64,000 nucleotides of DNA from Metaphire vulgaris (lineage: Eukaryota; Annelida; Clitellata; Crassiclitellata; Megascolecidae). Positions 60,166-64,000 of this stretch are shown here, piece by piece; position 1 is the stretch's first letter, and each line of letters starts with the position of its first letter. The notes below the pieces were generated by a model that worked only from the letters and a program-made list of their open reading frames with translations, was not told the DNA's origin and searched no databases. The stretch is taken from positions 1,015,001 to 1,079,000 of the forward strand of contig CM030870.1 of the NCBI GenBank assembly GCA_018105865.1. Direction: 5' to 3'. The translations under genes were made by a program, and so were the position numbers.

Positions 60166-62531
60166 TACATACATACATACGTACAATGTGTTGATTTGGT
60201 TTGTATGTTGTTTTATAGAAAATTTTCTGTCACATTACCGGTTTAGCATTTTAAAAAAAATTGTGTGGCTCAGAGGAAAAACGGCGTATCCCTCATAAAA
60301 AATTATGAGAAATCAGCAGGCAAAGTTTATTAAATATAATATGACTAAATATAAATATTTTCTAAATCATATTCCACAGGAACGTAGTAATGTGTCATGA
60401 AAGTTAAGGTGAATGGTACAGTGGTTTCTATTGGTTAGAGCAGTGGTTCCCAAACGGTGGTACGCGTACCCCCAGGGGTACAAAATGGACTTCCTAGGGG
60501 GTACGCGGCGGAAAGTGGAAAGTCAGTGGAATTCTTATGCACTGATGTTTGATAGTAACAAATTTCACAATATATGCAAAAGTTATAAAAAAATTGTGAT
60601 TGGATTTGATTTTCTCAAACTGCAGTGACAGATGTAGACCTTTTGGACTCCTCTAACCCGTCACCCCTCGCTATAAGTTTAAAGTTTAACCTGTCCTGTC
60701 ACCTTGTGGTATTGGACTCTTCCTTGGTCAGCGCGGCAAATTCAAAAATCGCCCTGTGTGGATCAAAGACGCAGCCAAGATTCTCGAAACTGGCTGATGA
60801 GATGCAACCTCATCCATCTCATTGATTCTTTTTATTGTTTTCATTTGACTGATAGGTTATGCAAGTTTCACTTTGAATGCTACAAGTACGATATTTTTAT
60901 CCTAATAAGCTTGAATAAAACCTAGTAGGTCTAGTAAATAGTTAATGATTATGGCTAATGCAGTCCGATTGCATGTAGGTTTGAAGACATTATTAAATTT
61001 CATGATTCAGATACCATGTTTATGCTTTTAAAATCGAAAGTGTGCTTCCTTAAATTTACTTTGAAAATTAGGGGTACACGGATTTTCTAAAAATGTCCGA
61101 AGGGGTACGCCGACCGAAAAAGTTTGGGAACCTCTGGGTTAGAGCATGTCATGGCCAGCATTAATATTAATTCAATTAATTATACGAAAATTGACGGATA
61201 CACTGTTTTTCCTCTGAGCCACACACTTGTTTCGTTAGGTTGGGATTAGATTACATTAGATTGGAATTCCAATACAATTGAGTATGATTTCATCAAATTC
61301 TGGTGTCCTGTACATAGGATTAACAGACTCCAGCCATTATAATTAAACTGTGTTTCTGTTCTTAATACAGTACTTGCCAACCTTTTCCCAGTATACAGCA
61401 CATTCAGCTTAAATGCACATTTTAAAATGATGTATTGTCTGTCAGAACTATGTACAGTAGTATACTCTAGTATGGGTGTTAGGACAAAATGTCAGCAGAC
61501 AAAATGTAACCCTAAACCGTGACATTTTGTCCCCATGACATTTTGTCCGGCCATGCTAGTATGCAGTATAATGTACTCTACTCTAGTATACAGTATAATA
61601 CTAAATACAGTTCTTTGTAAGTACACATTATCTTTGCAACCTGTTATACTAATATCCCGCGCATCATTCAATTACATGTATTGTTCTTTGTGAATCCAAG
61701 TGAACTATACACGACTATATACTTTTTGTAATGAATCTTATGTATTTCCATGCCATTTCTTGTTTTCTTAGTTGAGAGGAGTTATAATTTTAACTCAAAG
61801 CATTGCCTTTGTTATCATGCTATTTTCTGACATTTTGCCACGGCACACTTCTATTGCTGCTGTGGCACAGGTTAGGAAGCACTGCTCTGATGAGCTACTG
61901 GTCTGCTATTAACCCTTAAACCTCCAGATACTTTGTAACTATATGCAATGTTACCAAGTATACTCAGTTCCAGAAGTTTAAGGGTTACGAGATACATTAA
62001 AGAGATTGCTATTGTTATTACTACTACTACTACTGCTGCTGCTGCAGCAACTACTACTACTACTACTACTAGTAGTAGTAGTAGTAGTAGTAATAATAAG
62101 TGAATTTTACAGTAGTTAAATGTTGTAGAATGTCAATCTATGCTTTGGTTAATTGTATGGTTATGAAAATTTTTTCATATTGATTATTTCTTAACCTTTA
62201 AACTGCCATAACTGAATATACTCGGTTACATTACATACAGTTACATAGTATCTGGCGGTTTATGGGTTAAGGTGCTTTATGTTCTTGCGCAATACAGCTA
62301 CAGAGAAACATACTCGCCACTTGCCCTCGCGTCACGCGCTTCAAGATCGACTGGGGAGACAGCGATGTCTGCACATTCAAATGCAACAATGGCTTCGAGT
62401 CGACGGGCAAACCCAGCATCTTCGAAGGCGTCTGGCCGGAGGAGGAGAAGAGGAAGCAGCAGGAGGAGGAGAAGAAGAGGCGGAGAGAAATGGAAGCATC
62501 TAACGACAGTGTCCAGATGGTGGTCGAATAG
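57589..62531 (+). CDS. ASF1: Histone chaperone ASF1, four exons
   Basis: Exons 57589-57697, 58454-58569, 59837-60013 and 62298-62531 give 211 residues. All introns are GT-AG and joints keep frame. The sequence begins [18 protein letters not shown] and carries the family hallmarks [52 protein letters not shown] and [15 protein letters not shown]. The first 155 residues are the immunoglobulin-like core that binds the H3-H4 dimer and HIRA/CAF-1. The tail ([18 protein letters not shown]) is charged and differs from vertebrate ASF1A/B. Length is close to the usual 200-205. Intron 1 holds a MITE (58080-58262). Intron 2 holds a CT microsatellite and a pogo-like MITE. Intron 3 holds TA repeats and two hAT-like elements. 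The donor of exon 3 is GTTGGC, weaker than the others. Confidence 0.97.
58080..58262. mobile_element. hAT-type MITE in ASF1 intron 1
   Basis: The ends CAGTGTTTAAACTAG and AATTAAACCCTG are flanked by a perfect duplication TACAGTAG (58072-58079, 58263-58270). It is the reverse of the family member at 3573-3748. Confidence 0.93.
58936..59025. repeat. CT microsatellite
   Basis: A nearly pure CT run of about 88 bp in ASF1 intron 2. Confidence 0.95.
59140..59245 (-). repeat. LINE 3'-tail copy with ATT run
   Basis: Read on the minus strand: AAAGCGCTCTTGTCATTGGCC, then a GAGCTATATAAATTGTCC tail and an AAT run. It is the same tail as at 20853 and 32925. No reverse-transcriptase sequence precedes it. 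Confidence 0.65.
59550..59706. mobile_element. pogo/Tigger-like MITE in ASF1 intron 2
   Basis: The left end CAGTTGAACTTGTTTATAAC and right end (reverse) CAGTAGAACTTGGTTATAAG. TA follows the right end, but the left flank is mutated. The body matches 3120-3274. Confidence 0.78.
60088..60182. repeat. TA/CA/CATA microsatellite
   Basis: A TA run of about 62 bp followed by CA and CATA units, in ASF1 intron 3. Confidence 0.95.
60441..61136. mobile_element. hAT-type element in ASF1 intron 3
   Basis: The ends CAGTGGTTCCCAAAC and (reverse) CAGAGGTTCCCAAAC, with GTACCCC/GGGGTAC inside. A perfect duplication GGTTAGAG flanks it (60433-60440, 61137-61144). A trace of a transposase frame ([22 protein letters not shown]) is too short to call. 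Confidence 0.93.
61368..61884. mobile_element. Candidate old hAT element in ASF1 intron 3
   Basis: The ends CAGTACTTGCCAACC and (reverse) CAGTGCTTCCTAACC agree at 11 of 15 positions. No 8-bp duplication was found. A palindromic unit with ACAAAATGT repeats (61482-61548) lies inside. Confidence 0.5.
62010..62100. repeat. CTA/CTG/TAG microsatellite
   Basis: A CTA run, a CTG block, a CTA run and then TAG repeats, giving an imperfect palindrome. Confidence 0.9.
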
Positions 62532-62653
62532 AGCGGTTGTTTCGTTAGATTCCTCGTCCGTTATCCGACGAAACGTTTTCCGGCTGGAAAAAATATGTGG
62601 AGACCAGTTGCGGTTGACTGATAACATTTCTGCATCTTTGGGGACATGATTCA

Positions 62654-62965
62654 CAGTGGCGGTTCCACATGGGGGATGAGTGGGGATGCTTCCCCACCGG
62701 ACTTACGGACTTTTTTCACTTGTAAAAAACCTTTTTATTTTTTGAGGTAAAAGTCTAGTAAAACTATGGGGAAAACTGCGGACAACCTTTTTTGCTTGTC
62801 AGCCTAGTTTTTTGGTAAAGGTGTAGTAAATTTATGGCTAAATTCATCTTTTGTCAGCCTTTTTTCGGCAAAGTTTATTGATTTTTTCCTTCTCTTTTCA
62901 TCCCCCCACCAACTTCCTATGAATTCAGTTCATCCCCCCACCAAGAAATCCTGGAACCGCCACTG
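62654..62965. mobile_element. hAT-type MITE in the ASF1 3' flank
   Basis: The ends CAGTGGCGGTTCCA and TGGAACCGCCACTG are flanked by a perfect duplication ATGATTCA (62646-62653, 62966-62973). It lies 122 bp past the ASF1 stop codon and so may be in the transcript's 3' UTR. Confidence 0.97.
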
Positions 62966-63307
62966 ATGATTCACCCTTGTTTAAGGCTACTCAAGTCAAG
63001 ATTATTTTCAGGATGTATTGCCTTTAACACATTGAACACGCTGGTGTAAACACATAGTGCTGGACTGACAGTAGTACAGTAGGTATCATGTCCCATTCAT
63101 GCCTATCTAATGACAGTAAAGGCAAAGTAAATAGTTTTGTTGGACAGTTTGTGCACTTGTTTGACAGCTGTATTTCTTCAGCAGAAAAATAAGGCTTGAG
63201 TTGAATTTGTGTTCTTGCAGTTGTTTGCAAATGGATAAAGCGTGTCTCGTACATTCTTGTGTTTCATTGTAAACAAGATTTCACCAAGCAACATTCGTAG
63301 ATATTTT

Positions 63308-63555
63308 CAGGGTTATTTCTAGGATTGTGAATTTGGCGGGATGTCGGTAAAATTTGGGGGTCTCTGCCGAATAAGTGTGGAAAGAAGTCATCCCGCAAAA
63401 AATTCTGACAGGCTAGAAACCCAAAAACCTTATAAAATTTCAAAATATTCTGATAAGCAAAAAACGTTATCAGGTCTCAAAAAAGTCATGACAAGCAAAA
63501 AAAGGTCATCAGAGAAATAAAGTTGGGGGTGTTAGGAGGTGTAAAAATATCCCTG
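63308..63555. mobile_element. hAT-type MITE, CAGGG-TTATTT family
   Basis: The ends CAGGGTTATTTCTAGG and AAAAATATCCCTG are flanked by GATATTTT / GCTATTTT (7 of 8). Two reverse-orientation modules (about 63455 and 63486) are inside. Confidence 0.92.
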
Positions 63556-64000
63556 GCTATTTTATTTCTGAATTTCACAAGTTTTTGCTTTTTTGAGTGC
63601 AAAAGACACTTCTGATGCTTGTCTCTGATTATGCAAAGTTGATTTGATTTTGCACAACTCTAGTTCCTCTTATTTCACAGCCACGTTTATAAAATCAATA
63701 CCGGTAGTTATTTGGACAGAACAATGAATTTGAACTCTGTTTATTGATAAAGTACATTATTTTATTAGAGTCCAGGTTATTATATTGGCTGTGTATAATG
63801 CATATCATGCATATGTACACTGCTCATCACCTGCTCCGCTCCACTGATCCAGCGTTGGGCTTTTGCGGTGACTGGACCCTCCCTCTGGAATGCCTTGAAC
63901 CCATCCATTCGGGAATCACTTCTTACTCACTTGCTCTGCTCAATGCAAAAGCTACAGTCTCGTAACTTTACCCTGCGACTCCAATGCCAGGAGCGCCTCT
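63556..64000. other. Unannotated right flank
   Basis: The end (about 63820-64000) encodes a short plus-strand stretch with TLPLECLEPIHSGI that resembles the degenerate WNALP..R region of a LINE reverse transcriptase, too short to call. No gene was seen. Confidence 0.3.

Noticed and set aside
62298..62654. 118-codon minus-strand frame rich in leucine
   Set aside because: Antisense of ASF1 exon 4, whose plus-strand frame is clearly homologous to ASF1.

Overview
This is eukaryotic DNA from an animal nuclear genome. Three spliced host genes of metazoan type (MAN1/LEMD3, ASF1, ATF7IP) lie in a sea of non-LTR retrotransposon fragments, tRNA-derived SINEs, small inverted-repeat DNA elements and long microsatellites. 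No bacterial operon signal, rRNA or CRISPR was seen. The CR1/L2-type LINEs, abundant hAT-type MITEs, GATA/AAT/TA microsatellites and invertebrate-like gene sequences suggest an invertebrate, perhaps a marine deuterostome. The species cannot be fixed from the sequence alone.

Layout. 1-26.5 kb is gene-poor repeat territory: microsatellite blocks, a LINE flanked on both sides by GATA arrays (13.4-15.9 kb), a second LINE 3' fragment (16.0-16.6 kb), an endonuclease-domain LINE remnant (21.2-21.9 kb), two SINE families and many MITEs. A CpG-rich, NRF1-containing patch at 5.75-6.08 kb may be an orphan promoter. 27.3-35.6 kb holds an ATF7IP/MCAF-like gene on the minus strand, whose introns carry LINE, hAT and other insertions. 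35.6-52.5 kb is again repeat-rich. It contains a second promoter-like patch (about 45.1 kb) with a possible first coding exon of an unassigned minus-strand gene, and a four-deep nest of insertions at 49.9-51.2 kb. 54.6-57.0 kb is a complete two-exon MAN1/LEMD3 gene on the minus strand. About 0.6 kb away, head to head, a complete four-exon ASF1 histone chaperone gene runs on the plus strand from 57.6 to 62.5 kb. The last 1.4 kb is repeats.

The host genes share a chromatin/nuclear-envelope theme: ATF7IP (partner of the SETDB1 H3K9 methyltransferase), ASF1 (H3-H4 chaperone) and MAN1 (inner nuclear membrane protein that binds R-Smads). Only MAN1 and ASF1 look physically coupled, through a shared promoter.

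The most unusual structure is in the repeats. At least fifteen short elements have terminal inverted repeats with exact or near-exact 8-bp target duplications (hAT type). A roughly 20-bp module, consensus GACCTTTTTTGCTTGTCAG, recurs about 25 times inside several otherwise unrelated terminal-repeat families, including one that is not hAT-like. No intact transposase was found.
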